From the NCBI RefSeq assembly GCF_019312585.1, contig NZ_JAHWDP010000003.1, positions 310,001-374,000 of the forward strand: 64,000 nucleotides of DNA, written 5' to 3'. Both the position numbers and the translations under genes were made by a program. Source of the DNA: Halomarinibacterium sedimenti (GTDB lineage Bacteria; Bacteroidota; Bacteroidia; Flavobacteriales; Flavobacteriaceae). The notes beneath the pieces were generated by a model. It did not search any database and was not told the origin of the DNA. It worked only from the letters and a program-made list of their open reading frames with translations. Below, piece by piece: positions 17,024 to 25,799 of this stretch. Position 1 is the first letter of the stretch. Each line of letters begins with the position of its first letter.

Positions 17024-18037
17024 ATGAAAAACATCTATTTTTTACTTTTTACACTTGGTTTAATTTCTTGTAATTCGGCACAATCAAATTACACTGTTAC
17101 CAAGAACATGTCCCGAGTGGATTACGCAAATACAATTACCGCCGAAGACCTAAAAACACATCTTTACAAATTTGCCGATGATAAAATGCAAGGAAGGATG
17201 ACAGGAGAACCTGGTCAAAAAATGGCAGCAGAATACCTAAAAAACTTTTATGTTTCTGAAGGAATTGCCTCACCCTATGAAAACGACAATTACTATCAAG
17301 ACATACCTGCAGCGTACTTTAGCAGAAAAAAAGATGCAAAACCTTCTGAAAATGTGGTGGCCTTTATAAAGGGCTCAGAAAAACCAAACGAAATTATCGT
17401 CCTCTCTGCACATTACGACCATGTTGGAATGCACGATGGTGAAATTTACAATGGTGCAGATGATGATGGAAGTGGTACAGTTTCTATGTTGGAAATTGCA
17501 CAAGCTTTTCAAAAGGCAGTGAAGGATGGAAATGGTCCTAAACGCTCCATTCTATTCTTACACGTGACTGGGGAAGAAATAGGGCTGTATGGTTCAAAAT
17601 ACTATACCGAAAATCCTATTTTTCCTTTAGAAAATACCGTTTGTAATTTAAATACGGATATGATTGGAAGAATTGATCCCGATAAAAAAGACAATCCTAA
17701 CTACATTTATCTTATTGGAAGCGACAAACTTAGTCAAGAACTGCACGATGTGTCTGAAATGATTAATAAAGAATATATTAATCTTGAACTGGATTACACT
17801 TTTAATGATGAAAACGACCCTAATCGTTTTTACTATCGAAGTGATCACTATAACTTTGCTAAAAATAACATTCCCATCATTTTCTATTTTAATGGAGTGC
17901 ATGAAGACTACCACAAACCAACCGATACGCCAGACAAAATTGAATATGAACTCATGGCAAAACGCGCGCAGTTAATATTTCAAACGGCTTGGGAAGTAGC
18001 TAATAGAGAAGGCAGAATTACAGCGGATAAGTTATAA
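17024..18037 (+). CDS. M28 family zinc metallopeptidase, lipoprotein
   Basis: A 337-residue aminopeptidase-like protein with a lipoprotein signal ending in LISC (Cys16). Zinc ligands are seen in AHYDHVG (His130, Asp132), GADDDGSG (about 147-154), the catalytic Glu pair in TGEEIGLYGS, NTDMIGR and the final HEDYHKPTDT His. Their order and spacing match the M28 fold. It should remove N-terminal residues from peptides in the periplasm or at the surface. It has its own terminator and no partner gene. Confidence 0.9.
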   Translation: MKNIYFLLFTLGLISCNSAQSNYTVTKNMSRVDYANTITAEDLKTHLYKFADDKMQGRMTGEPGQKMAAEYLKNFYVSEGIASPYENDNYYQDIPAAYFSRKKDAKPSENVVAFIKGSEKPNEIIVLSAHYDHVGMHDGEIYNGADDDGSGTVSMLEIAQAFQKAVKDGNGPKRSILFLHVTGEEIGLYGSKYYTENPIFPLENTVCNLNTDMIGRIDPDKKDNPNYIYLIGSDKLSQELHDVSEMINKEYINLELDYTFNDENDPNRFYYRSDHYNFAKNNIPIIFYFNGVHEDYHKPTDTPDKIEYELMAKRAQLIFQTAWEVANREGRITADKL

Positions 18038-18063
18038 TAAAAGAATAACGACATTATTAAAAG

Positions 18064-18091
18064 AACGTCTTATTAGCAAGGCGTTTTTTTT
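18064..18091 (+). terminator. Terminator of the M28 gene
   Basis: A 6-bp stem (AACGTC with GGCGTT, one wobble) around a 10-nt loop is followed by eight T. Confidence 0.65.
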
Positions 18092-18121
18092 ATTGAAACC
18101 ATTCCTACAAAACACCCTAAA

Positions 18122-18152
18122 CAAAAAAAGCTTCTCATTTCTAAGAAGCTTT
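18122..18152 (-). terminator. Terminator of tRNA-His
   Basis: On the minus strand a 9-bp stem (AAAGCTTCT and its complement) with an 8-nt loop runs into a run of seven T, just after the tRNA. Confidence 0.8.
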
Positions 18153-18161
18153 GTATTTTTG

Positions 18162-18236
18162 GGTGGAAGACCGGGTTCGAACCGGCGACCTCTTGAACCA
18201 CAATCAAGCGCTCTAACCAACTGAGCTACAACCACC
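18162..18236 (-). tRNA. tRNA-His (anticodon GTG)
   Basis: A cloverleaf with anticodon loop TTGTGGT (GTG) on stem CTTGA/TCAAG, D arm GCTC/GAGC and T loop TTCGAAC. The genome supplies the His-specific extra G at position -1 (18236), opposite C73 (18162). In the acceptor stem, pairs 5-68 and 6-67 are T-T mismatches while the other five pairs are canonical. CCA is not encoded. Confidence 0.95.
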
Positions 18237-18308
18237 ATATTAAATTTCGCTAAATAAGAGGGTGCAAATATAATTCAATTTGCAACTATCTACAATAGTT
18301 TTAAAAAA

Positions 18309-19025
18309 TTAAATTAAATCTTCTAGAGTATTTACTGCGACAGGTCTTTCAACGGTAAATCCTTCAGCATACTCGGTACCAATAAGACGTCCTAAATTCT
18401 GATTCCGGTAACTCAAGCTATCCATAGTGTTTTTTGAAGAAATAGGTGTTTCGGGTTCGTTACTCTCTTCATCGTAAAACTGACTTTTATAAGCAAATAC
18501 AGCTTCTAATTTCTTCTCCATAAATCCAGTTACGTCAACCACAAAATCGGGTGTTAATTCATTCCATTGAATATAATGATACACATGTTTTGGTCGCCAC
18601 GCCCCTTGATTATTTCCTTCATGGTAGGTTTCAATTTTTCGTAGCCCACTCAAGAAGCAAGCGTCACTTACCAATTTACTCCCTTTTCCGTGATCAATGT
18701 GCCTGTCGTCTATGGCATTACACAATACAATTTCTGGACGATACTTTCTTATTATTTTTACAACCTCCAATTGTGTAACGAGGTTATTTTCAAAAAAACC
18801 ATCTGCAAATTCCAAATTATGCCTCATGGAGACTCCTAAAATCTTCGCTGCATCTTGAGCTTCCTTATCTCGAATTTCGGCACTGCCTCTTGTCCCAAGT
18901 TCTCCCCTTGTTAAATCCAAAATCCCAACTTTTTTACCAAACGAAATTTCTTTGGCAAGGGTAGCACCACAACTCATTTCAACATCATCGGGATGTGCAC
19001 CTATAGCTAAAATATCTAACTTCAT
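18309..19025 (-). CDS. bshB1: Bacillithiol biosynthesis deacetylase BshB1
   Basis: A 238-residue PIG-L family deacetylase that removes the acetyl group from N-acetylglucosaminyl-malate, the second step of bacillithiol synthesis. Zinc ligands are His11 and Asp14 in AHPDD and His112 in DDRHIDH; Asp13 is the general base. Length and the C-terminal SLSYRNQNLGRLIGTEYAEGF segment agree with the Bacteroidetes BshB1 group. The start overlaps the stop of the upstream PLP gene by 4 bp, so they are co-translated. A bacillithiol-linked YtxJ gene is found at 46173-46571. Confidence 0.92.
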   Translation of the reverse strand: MKLDILAIGAHPDDVEMSCGATLAKEISFGKKVGILDLTRGELGTRGSAEIRDKEAQDAAKILGVSMRHNLEFADGFFENNLVTQLEVVKIIRKYRPEIVLCNAIDDRHIDHGKGSKLVSDACFLSGLRKIETYHEGNNQGAWRPKHVYHYIQWNELTPDFVVDVTGFMEKKLEAVFAYKSQFYDEESNEPETPISSKNTMDSLSYRNQNLGRLIGTEYAEGFTVERPVAVNTLEDLI

Positions 19026-20194
19026 ACTTTTTGTATTTGTTTTTTTGCAACCGCTTCAAAAGCTTGTTCTAAATCGGCTATTAAATCATGTTTATCTTCA
19101 ATCCCCACTGAAAAACGCAACAAACCCTCTGCAATCCCTTGGCGCTTCCTTTCTTCAGCAGATAACAATGCATGCGACGTTTTCGAAGGAGAAAGTATGG
19201 TGGACTCAACGCCTGCCAAACTCATAGATTGTTTAATCATCAGCAGTTTTTCCATAAAAGCCTGTGGATTTATGGAAGGTACTAATTCAAAAGAAAGCAT
19301 TCCTGTAAAACCATACATTTGTCGCCTTGCAATTTTATAATCTGGATGTGATTTTAATCCTGGATAATAAACTTTTGAAACTAGAGGGTGTTCATCTAAC
19401 CACTTTGCCATCTTTTTTGCGTTTCGGTTTTGTGCTTTTACACGTATCCCCATCGTTTTAATACTTCGCTCCAACAACCACACAGTATAATCGCTTAAAC
19501 TTCCACCTAAGTTTTTACCCAAATTCCAGATTTTGTCCATATGTTCTTTCGATGCTGCCACTGTGCCTGCGCAAATATCACTATGCCCACCCATATATTT
19601 TGTAGCACTATGAATAATGATGTCAATACCAAAATCGGCTGGATTCTGATTAATTGGCGAAGCAAATGTATTATCAATCATAGAAACTAATTGATGCTTT
19701 TTCGCAAGTTTGGAAATCATTTCCAAATCGGTAATCAGCATCAAAGGATTACTTGGTGTTTCTACATAGATCACTTTGGTATTCGGCTTTATTTTTGAAG
19801 CAAAATCGGCTTCCGAAAAACCATCGGTAAAATCGAATTCAATATTATATTTCGGAAATTCTTCCACCATGAAATTATACGCACCCCCGTAAATCGTTTT
19901 TTGAACCACCACATGGTCTCCACTTTGCAAAAAGGCTAATAAAGCTGTACTCACAGCGGCCATTCCACTTCCAAAAATCATTCCTGCTTCACAATGCTCC
20001 AAAGCGGCTATTTTCTTCCCTAACGCCTCTTGATTAGGGGTGTTAAAATATCGTGGATAGCGCTTAATATCCACATTTTCATAGGCGTAAGAGCTAGACA
20101 TGTATAATGGAGAAATGGCTCCTTTAAATTGTTCGTCTTTAATTTCGCCGACGTGCGTACAAATAGTATTGACCCCTATTTTTTTTGATTTCAT
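19022..20194 (-). CDS. Trans-sulfuration family PLP-dependent enzyme
   Basis: A 390-residue enzyme of the Cys/Met metabolism family (cystathionine gamma-synthase, gamma-lyase or methionine gamma-lyase). The PLP Lys is Lys199 in SATKYMGGHSD. The phosphate-binding FGSGMAA segment is at about 74-80 and IDNTFASP at about 173-180. The family members cannot be told apart safely by eye. Coupling with bshB1 (4-bp overlap) suggests a role in supplying or handling cysteine, which is also needed for bacillithiol, but this is inference. Confidence 0.85.
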   Translation of the reverse strand: MKSKKIGVNTICTHVGEIKDEQFKGAISPLYMSSSYAYENVDIKRYPRYFNTPNQEALGKKIAALEHCEAGMIFGSGMAAVSTALLAFLQSGDHVVVQKTIYGGAYNFMVEEFPKYNIEFDFTDGFSEADFASKIKPNTKVIYVETPSNPLMLITDLEMISKLAKKHQLVSMIDNTFASPINQNPADFGIDIIIHSATKYMGGHSDICAGTVAASKEHMDKIWNLGKNLGGSLSDYTVWLLERSIKTMGIRVKAQNRNAKKMAKWLDEHPLVSKVYYPGLKSHPDYKIARRQMYGFTGMLSFELVPSINPQAFMEKLLMIKQSMSLAGVESTILSPSKTSHALLSAEERKRQGIAEGLLRFSVGIEDKHDLIADLEQAFEAVAKKQIQKV

Positions 20195-20243
20195 GAGTGC
20201 GACTTTTAGTGAGTTAAAAGTATAAAATCCTATTCAGGTTTGC

Positions 20244-20251
20244 TATCTTTG
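20244..20251 (+). promoter_or_regulatory. -7 element of the hut operon, 4 nt before the ATG
   Basis: TATCTTTG matches TAnnTTTG. The ATG of hutI follows after only four bases, so transcription should start at or within a base or two of the start codon, giving a leaderless mRNA. Confidence 0.6.
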
Positions 20252-20255
20252 AACG

Positions 20256-21491
20256 ATGAAACTTTTGTTAATAAACATAAAAGAACTGCTTCAAGTTCGT
20301 GAAAATCCTCCTTCTAAAGTTAGTGGTAAGGAGATGAACCACCTCCCTACTCTTAAAAATGCGTGGTTGCTTATAAAAGACAAAAAGATTGAAGATTTTG
20401 GTAGTATGGATGTTCCTCCTAAGGGAAAATTTACTCAAATTTTAGATTGCACGGGGCGCATAGTTCTTCCCACTTGGTGTGACAGTCATACGCATATTGT
20501 TTATGCGGGAAATCGAGAGCAGGAATTTGTGGATAGAATCAACGGACTCACCTACCAAGAAATAGCCGAAAAAGGCGGTGGTATTGTGAACAGTGCCAAA
20601 AAACTACAACAAACATCTGAAAAAGAACTATTTCGTCAATCAGCAGAGCGCTTGGAAGAAGTAATTTATATGGGTACAGGAGCCATCGAAATTAAAAGTG
20701 GTTATGGACTTACAACCAAATCCGAATTAAAAATGCTTCGCGTGGCGAAAAAACTGGCAAAAAAATATCCCATCGATATAAAAACTACTTTTTTAGGAGC
20801 GCATGCATTACCCACCGAATTTAAAAATAATAAAGATGGGTATCTTGAGTTAATTTGCAACGAGATGCTTCCGAAGATTGCAGAAGAAAAGCTAGCCGAT
20901 TATATCGACATCTTTTGTGAAGAAGGCTATTTTTCGGTAGCCGATACGGAACGCATCCTTTCCGAAGGATCAAAATATGGGCTTATCCCAAAAATTCATG
21001 TCAATCAGTTTAATGCGATTGGTGGTGTGGCAGCGGGAGTAAAACACAAGGCTTTGAGTGTGGATCATCTCGAATTACTTACCGATGAAGACATCAAAGC
21101 TCTTCAAAATTCGGAAACCATTCCCGTAGCTTTACCAGGTTGTTCCTTCTTTTTAAGCATTCCGTATACGCCGGGTAGACACATTATTGACGCTGGACTT
21201 CCCTTAGCCTTAGCAACCGATTTTAACCCGGGCTCCTCCCCTTCGGGCAATATGAATTTTGTCGTGGCTGCCGCTTGTATTAAAATGAAGCTCACTCCCG
21301 AAGAAGCTATTAACGGAGCAACTATTAATGGTGCCTACGCCATGGGGTTAAGTGAAACTCACGGAAGTATTACCAAAGGAAAAGCCGCCAGTGTGATCAT
21401 TACGGAAGAAATTCCGTCGTATAGTTTTTTACCGTATTCGTTTGGGACAGATTACATCAATCAAGTAATTCTTAACGGAAGATTGTTATGA
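20256..21491 (+). CDS. hutI: Imidazolonepropionase
   Basis: A 411-residue amidohydrolase that opens the ring of 4-imidazolone-5-propionate to N-formimino-L-glutamate in histidine breakdown. Metal ligands are seen in CDSHTHIVYAG, KIHVNQF, VDHLELL and ATDFNPGSS. The start at 20256 gives the usual family N-terminus (LLINIKELLQV). It is first in the operon hutI-hutG-ftcD-GNAT and overlaps hutG by 4 bp. The genes for the two earlier steps (hutH, hutU) are not in the window. Confidence 0.95.
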   Translation: MKLLLINIKELLQVRENPPSKVSGKEMNHLPTLKNAWLLIKDKKIEDFGSMDVPPKGKFTQILDCTGRIVLPTWCDSHTHIVYAGNREQEFVDRINGLTYQEIAEKGGGIVNSAKKLQQTSEKELFRQSAERLEEVIYMGTGAIEIKSGYGLTTKSELKMLRVAKKLAKKYPIDIKTTFLGAHALPTEFKNNKDGYLELICNEMLPKIAEEKLADYIDIFCEEGYFSVADTERILSEGSKYGLIPKIHVNQFNAIGGVAAGVKHKALSVDHLELLTDEDIKALQNSETIPVALPGCSFFLSIPYTPGRHIIDAGLPLALATDFNPGSSPSGNMNFVVAAACIKMKLTPEEAINGATINGAYAMGLSETHGSITKGKAASVIITEEIPSYSFLPYSFGTDYINQVILNGRLL

Positions 21492-22489
21492 GTTTGGTCA
21501 AGTTTTACTCGAAAGAAGATATTTTAAAGTTAGTCCGAAAGCGTGAAGGGGAAAGCAAATTTGGCGAAGGGTTGACTACCGTTTCCCATTGGGAAAATTT
21601 ACATGAACTTTCTGCAAAATATGTGCTGGTAGGCATTCCCGAAGACATTGGGGTGCGTGCGAATTATGGAAACCCCGGAACGGCGCAAGCTTGGGAAGCT
21701 GCCTTAACGGTACTTTGCAATATTCAGAAGAATGAGTTTACCAAAGTGCAACATTTAGCCGTGTTAGGGGAAGTAGATTGTGAGCCTGAGATGAAAAGCG
21801 CTTCCCGACTTTCTTCAAAAGAAGAAAATTATGTGCAAAAATTAGGTGAGTTGGTGGAAGCCATTGACGAAAAAGTGGCAACGGTGGTTGAAAAAATACT
21901 GAATACTGGAAAATTCCCAATCATTATTGGTGGAGGTCATAACAATAGCTACGGAAATTTAAAAGGAGCGTATAAAGCCTTCGGAAAGGCCATAAATTGT
22001 TTAAATTTTGATGCTCATACCGATTTTCGAGCTTTGGAGCATCGCCATAGTGGTAACGGATTTTCCTATGCTTTTGAAGAAGGATATTTAGATCGCTATT
22101 ACACCTTTGGCTTGCATCGCAATTATACATCCCAATTTGTTTTTGACAGGTTAAAATTACATTCAGAAAGAATTCAATTTAACTTATTCGAGGACATTGA
22201 AATTAATAACACTATCCCCTATTCTGAAGCTGTAAAAACTGCTGAAAATTTTGTGACAAAAGCGCCCTTTGGACTGGAATTGGATTTAGATGCGATTGAA
22301 GATATGGGCAGTAGCGCTATGACACCTGGAGGATATTCTATAAACGATGCCCGAAAATTTATCACCCATTTTTCAAAAAAAGAACACTGTGTGTATCTTC
22401 ATATTTGTGAAGGTGCACCCGGCCTAGGAAGTTTTCCTGCGCAGGTAGGAAAAACCATTTCCTTTTTAATTTCAGATGTGATTGCTTAA
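21488..22489 (+). CDS. hutG: Formimidoylglutamase
   Basis: A 333-residue member of the arginase/ureohydrolase family. Manganese ligands appear in IIGGGHNNSYG (His), NFDAHTDFR (Asp, His, Asp) and LELDLDAIED (Asp, Asp). It hydrolyses N-formimino-L-glutamate to glutamate and formamide. The start codon overlaps the end of hutI, so the two are translationally coupled. The next gene, ftcD, uses the same substrate by a different reaction. Confidence 0.9.
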   Translation: MSLVKFYSKEDILKLVRKREGESKFGEGLTTVSHWENLHELSAKYVLVGIPEDIGVRANYGNPGTAQAWEAALTVLCNIQKNEFTKVQHLAVLGEVDCEPEMKSASRLSSKEENYVQKLGELVEAIDEKVATVVEKILNTGKFPIIIGGGHNNSYGNLKGAYKAFGKAINCLNFDAHTDFRALEHRHSGNGFSYAFEEGYLDRYYTFGLHRNYTSQFVFDRLKLHSERIQFNLFEDIEINNTIPYSEAVKTAENFVTKAPFGLELDLDAIEDMGSSAMTPGGYSINDARKFITHFSKKEHCVYLHICEGAPGLGSFPAQVGKTISFLISDVIA

Positions 22490-22506
22490 AAAACACCCTT
22501 AAGATT

Positions 22507-24198
22507 ATGCAGAAACAATTAATAGAATGTGTCCCAAATATTAGCGAAGGACGCGATGCGGCAAAAATTAAAGCTATTTCAGAGATTGTAAAAACCGTTG
22601 AAGGTGTAACATTGTTGGATGTCGACCCTGGAAAAGCTACAAATAGAACGGTTATTACTTTTGTGGGACCACCCGAACCTGTGATTGAAGCTGCTTTCCG
22701 ACTCATTAAAAAAGCATCCGAGTTAATTGATATGAGCAAACATAGCGGAGCACATCCTCGTTTTGGCGCGACTGATGTATGTCCGTTAGTACCCATATCC
22801 AATATCACTTTGGAAGAAACGGCAAAATACGCCCATACATTAGGGGAACGCGTTGGAAAAGAACTGGGCATCCCTGGATATTTTTACGAAAAAGCCGCCA
22901 CCGAAGAAAAACGAAAAAACCTTGCCAATTGCCGCTCTGGCGAATATGAAGGATTGGCAAAAAAATTGGTTGACCCACAATGGAAACCCGATTTTGGTCC
23001 CGCAGAATTTAGTGATAAAGTGGCTAAAACCGGAGCTACCGCCATTTCGGCAAGAGATTTTTTAATTGCTTATAATGTAAATTTAAATTCCACCTCTACC
23101 CGAAGAGCCAATGCCATTGCATTTGATATTAGAGAAGCGGGACGAACTAAAAGAGAAGGCAATCCTATTACGGGAAAACCTGTTTTAGATGAAAATGGCG
23201 AGCCAGTTCGGATTCCAGGAAAATTAAAAGCTGTAAAAGGAATTGGCTGGTATATTGAAGAGTATGGAATAGCACAAATTTCTTATAATCTTACCAATAT
23301 TTCCATCACTTCTATGCACGAAGTTTTTGATGAAACTTGCAAAGCGGCCATCGACCGAGGTTTGCGTGTAACAGGTTCCGAATTGGTAGGGTTGGTACCA
23401 TTAAAAGCTATGCTAGATGCCGCCGATTACTTTTTGGTGAAGCAGGAACGCTCCTTGGGAATTTCAGAAAAAGAAAAAATAAAGATTGCCATTAAATCTT
23501 TGGGACTGGACGATTTAAAACCCTTTAACCCAGATGAGCGCATTATAGAATATTTGCTAAAAGATGATGCCAAAAAACTTATTGATTTTAAACTGGACGA
23601 CTTTGCCGATGAAACGGCTGGCGAATCCATGGCGCCAGGAGGAGGATCTATTAGTGCATATGTAGGCGCACTTGGAGTTTCGCTTGGAACCATGGTTGCG
23701 AATTTATCGGCACACAAAGCTGGATGGGACGATAGATGGGAATTCTTTTCGCAATGGGCAGAAAAAGGACAAGCCTACAAGCAAAAATTACTGTTTTTGG
23801 TAGATGAAGACACGAACGCTTTTAATAAAATTATTGACGGTTTTAGAATGCCAAAAGGCAGTGAAAAAGAAATTGAAGCACGTAAAAAAGCCATTGAAGA
23901 AGCTACCAAATATGCCACCGAAATTCCGTTTCAAGTGATGGAAACTTCGTATCAATCGATGGAAGTAGCAAAGGCCATGCTTCAGGATGGGTTGCAAAGC
24001 TCCTTATCTGATGCTGGTGTTGGAATCCTTTGTGCAAGAGCTGCAGTCGTGGGTGCTTATTTTAATGTCCGCATTAATGCTAAGGACATAAAAGACCGAG
24101 TATTTGCCGACGAAATTCTTTCAAAAGCAAGAACCATTTATGAAAGTACCTTAAAAATTGAACAAGAAACCATTGCATTAATTGATAGCAAAATGTAG
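22507..24198 (+). CDS. ftcD: Bifunctional glutamate formimidoyltransferase / formimidoyl-THF cyclodeaminase
   Basis: A 563-residue fusion protein. The N-terminal transferase (about 1-330, starting with LIECVPNISEGRD and containing SKHSGAHPRFGATDVCPL) moves the formimino group from formiminoglutamate to tetrahydrofolate. The C-terminal cyclodeaminase (about 360-563, with SMAPGGGSISAYVGALG) releases ammonia and forms 5,10-methenyl-THF. The gene lies 17 bp after hutG. It returns a one-carbon unit to folate, unlike HutG, which loses it as formamide. Confidence 0.94.
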   Translation: MQKQLIECVPNISEGRDAAKIKAISEIVKTVEGVTLLDVDPGKATNRTVITFVGPPEPVIEAAFRLIKKASELIDMSKHSGAHPRFGATDVCPLVPISNITLEETAKYAHTLGERVGKELGIPGYFYEKAATEEKRKNLANCRSGEYEGLAKKLVDPQWKPDFGPAEFSDKVAKTGATAISARDFLIAYNVNLNSTSTRRANAIAFDIREAGRTKREGNPITGKPVLDENGEPVRIPGKLKAVKGIGWYIEEYGIAQISYNLTNISITSMHEVFDETCKAAIDRGLRVTGSELVGLVPLKAMLDAADYFLVKQERSLGISEKEKIKIAIKSLGLDDLKPFNPDERIIEYLLKDDAKKLIDFKLDDFADETAGESMAPGGGSISAYVGALGVSLGTMVANLSAHKAGWDDRWEFFSQWAEKGQAYKQKLLFLVDEDTNAFNKIIDGFRMPKGSEKEIEARKKAIEEATKYATEIPFQVMETSYQSMEVAKAMLQDGLQSSLSDAGVGILCARAAVVGAYFNVRINAKDIKDRVFADEILSKARTIYESTLKIEQETIALIDSKM

Positions 24199-24199
24199 T

Positions 24200-24658
24200 A
24201 TGGCCGTAGAAATTGTTTCTTTTCAGCAAAAATATGCACAAGCCTTTTTCGATTTAAATTTGGAATGGCTAGAAAAACATTTTTATGTTGAAGATTTCGA
24301 CCTAGAAGTATTGAGTAAACCCCAACAGTATATTTTAAACCGTGGAGGACATATCTTTTTTGCTATTGAAAACGAAACTGTTTTGGGAACTGTTGCATTG
24401 ATGCCTCACAATGAAGACTTTTTTGAGCTTACCAAAATGGCAGTTTTGCCCGAAGCTCGCGGAAAAAAAATTGGCCAGCAATTAATGCAGTATTGTATCG
24501 ATTTTGCTAAGGAAAATAAACTCAATTTAATGTTGTATTCCAATACTAAACTGGAAAATGCTATTTATATTTATAGAAAATATGGCTTTTTGGAAATACC
24601 TGTAGAAGCCAATAGCCCCTATAAACGAAGTAATATTAAAATGATTCTTACTCTATAA
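24200..24658 (+). CDS. GNAT family N-acetyltransferase
   Basis: A 152-residue acetyltransferase. The start is set at the ATG one base after the ftcD stop; a longer frame starts inside ftcD. The acetyl-CoA binding motif A is visible as LTKMAVLPEARGKKIGQQLM, and the fold closes with NAIYIYRKYGFLEIPVE. It is the last gene of the hut operon. Its substrate is unknown; linkage suggests a small molecule from amino-acid breakdown, but this is only inference. Confidence 0.82.
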   Translation: MAVEIVSFQQKYAQAFFDLNLEWLEKHFYVEDFDLEVLSKPQQYILNRGGHIFFAIENETVLGTVALMPHNEDFFELTKMAVLPEARGKKIGQQLMQYCIDFAKENKLNLMLYSNTKLENAIYIYRKYGFLEIPVEANSPYKRSNIKMILTL

Positions 24659-24666
24659 GCATTCCG

Positions 24667-24674
24667 TATCTTTG
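24667..24674 (+). promoter_or_regulatory. Putative -7 element of carbonic anhydrase gene
   Basis: TATCTTTG matches TAnnTTTG and lies 44 bp before the ATG, in the gap after the hut operon. Confidence 0.5.
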
Positions 24675-24718
24675 AAATTCATTAGGGATATTGAATCCCT
24701 TACAACAAACCCCATCCC

Positions 24719-25348
24719 ATGAAAAACATAGAGCAAATTTTTAAGAACAACCAACAATGGGTAGCGGAAAAGCTGAACGTAGATAAAAACTACTTCAAAA
24801 ATTTATCCAAAGGGCAAAATCCAGATATACTATATATAGGCTGTAGCGATAGTCGTGTTTCGGCAGAAGAATTGATGGGTATTGCGCCTGGAGATGCTTT
24901 TGTACATAGAAACATTGCCAATATGGTGCCTAATACCGATTTAAGTTCGATGTCTGTTATAGATTATGCCGTATTGCATTTAAAGGTAAATCACGTAGTG
25001 GTTTGTGGACATTATTACTGTGGTGGGGTAAAGGCCGCGATGCAAAGCAAGGATTTGGGAATATTAAATCCTTGGCTACGGAATATACGCGATGTGTATC
25101 GTACCCATCGTGTGGAACTAAATGCCATAACCGATGAAGAACAACGCTACAAGCGCCTCGTAGAACTAAATGTACAAGAGCAATGTATTAATGTGATAAA
25201 AACCGCCGAAGTACAACGCGCATACCGTAACAGAGGTATTACGGTACACGGATGGGTGTTTGATGTTCATACAGGAAGGCTCATCGATTTAAAAATAGAT
25301 TTTCCGAAAGTCCTTGAAAATGTTATGGAAATTTACCGATTAAAATAA
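24719..25348 (+). CDS. Beta-class carbonic anhydrase
   Basis: A 209-residue zinc enzyme that interconverts carbon dioxide and bicarbonate in the cytoplasm. Zinc ligands are Cys42, His98 and Cys101. The Asp44-Arg46 pair (CSDSR) and GHYYCGG segment are intact, as in active beta-class enzymes. It has its own promoter element and is followed after 19 bp by the SRPBCC gene. Confidence 0.93.
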   Translation: MKNIEQIFKNNQQWVAEKLNVDKNYFKNLSKGQNPDILYIGCSDSRVSAEELMGIAPGDAFVHRNIANMVPNTDLSSMSVIDYAVLHLKVNHVVVCGHYYCGGVKAAMQSKDLGILNPWLRNIRDVYRTHRVELNAITDEEQRYKRLVELNVQEQCINVIKTAEVQRAYRNRGITVHGWVFDVHTGRLIDLKIDFPKVLENVMEIYRLK

Positions 25349-25367
25349 TTTATAGTAAAATTGCCCA

Positions 25368-25799
25368 ATGGAAGTCCCTATCATCGTCAAACAAGAACTA
25401 AATGCTTCAGCAAAAGAAGTCTGGGAAGCTATTACAGCCATTGATAAAATGCGCCAATGGTATTTTGAAAACATTCCAGATTTTAAACCTGAAGTAGGTT
25501 TTGAAACTTCCTTTTTAATTGAAAATGAGGGAAGAAAATTTACTCATCAATGGAAAATAACTGAAGTGGAGCCGCTCAAAAATATAACTTACGAATGGCG
25601 ATTTAAGGAATATCCTAGCATTCTAGGTGTCGTTACTTTTTCAATTTCTGAAAAAGAAAACAAAACCCTTCTTAAAGTTACCAATCAGGGAATTGAAACC
25701 TGGCCAAACAACGTTCCAGAATTTACTCGAGAAAGTTGTCAAGGAGGATGGGAATATTTTATAAATCAAAACTTGAAAAACTATATTAATGAATTATAA
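25368..25799 (+). CDS. SRPBCC / AHSA1-like domain protein
   Basis: A 143-residue single-domain protein of the START-like (Bet v1) fold. It begins with VKQELNASAKEVWEAITAIDKMRQWYF, the typical first strand and helix of the AHSA1/activator-of-Hsp90 group, and ends in a long helix containing GGWEYFINQNLKNYI. Such proteins bind hydrophobic ligands or partners; the ligand is unknown. It overlaps the next gene by 11 bp. Confidence 0.82.
   Translation: MEVPIIVKQELNASAKEVWEAITAIDKMRQWYFENIPDFKPEVGFETSFLIENEGRKFTHQWKITEVEPLKNITYEWRFKEYPSILGVVTFSISEKENKTLLKVTNQGIETWPNNVPEFTRESCQGGWEYFINQNLKNYINEL

Noticed and set aside
20195-20255. SAM riboswitch before the trans-sulfuration gene
   Set aside because: Only 61 bp separate the divergent genes, too little for a known SAM riboswitch with its own promoter.
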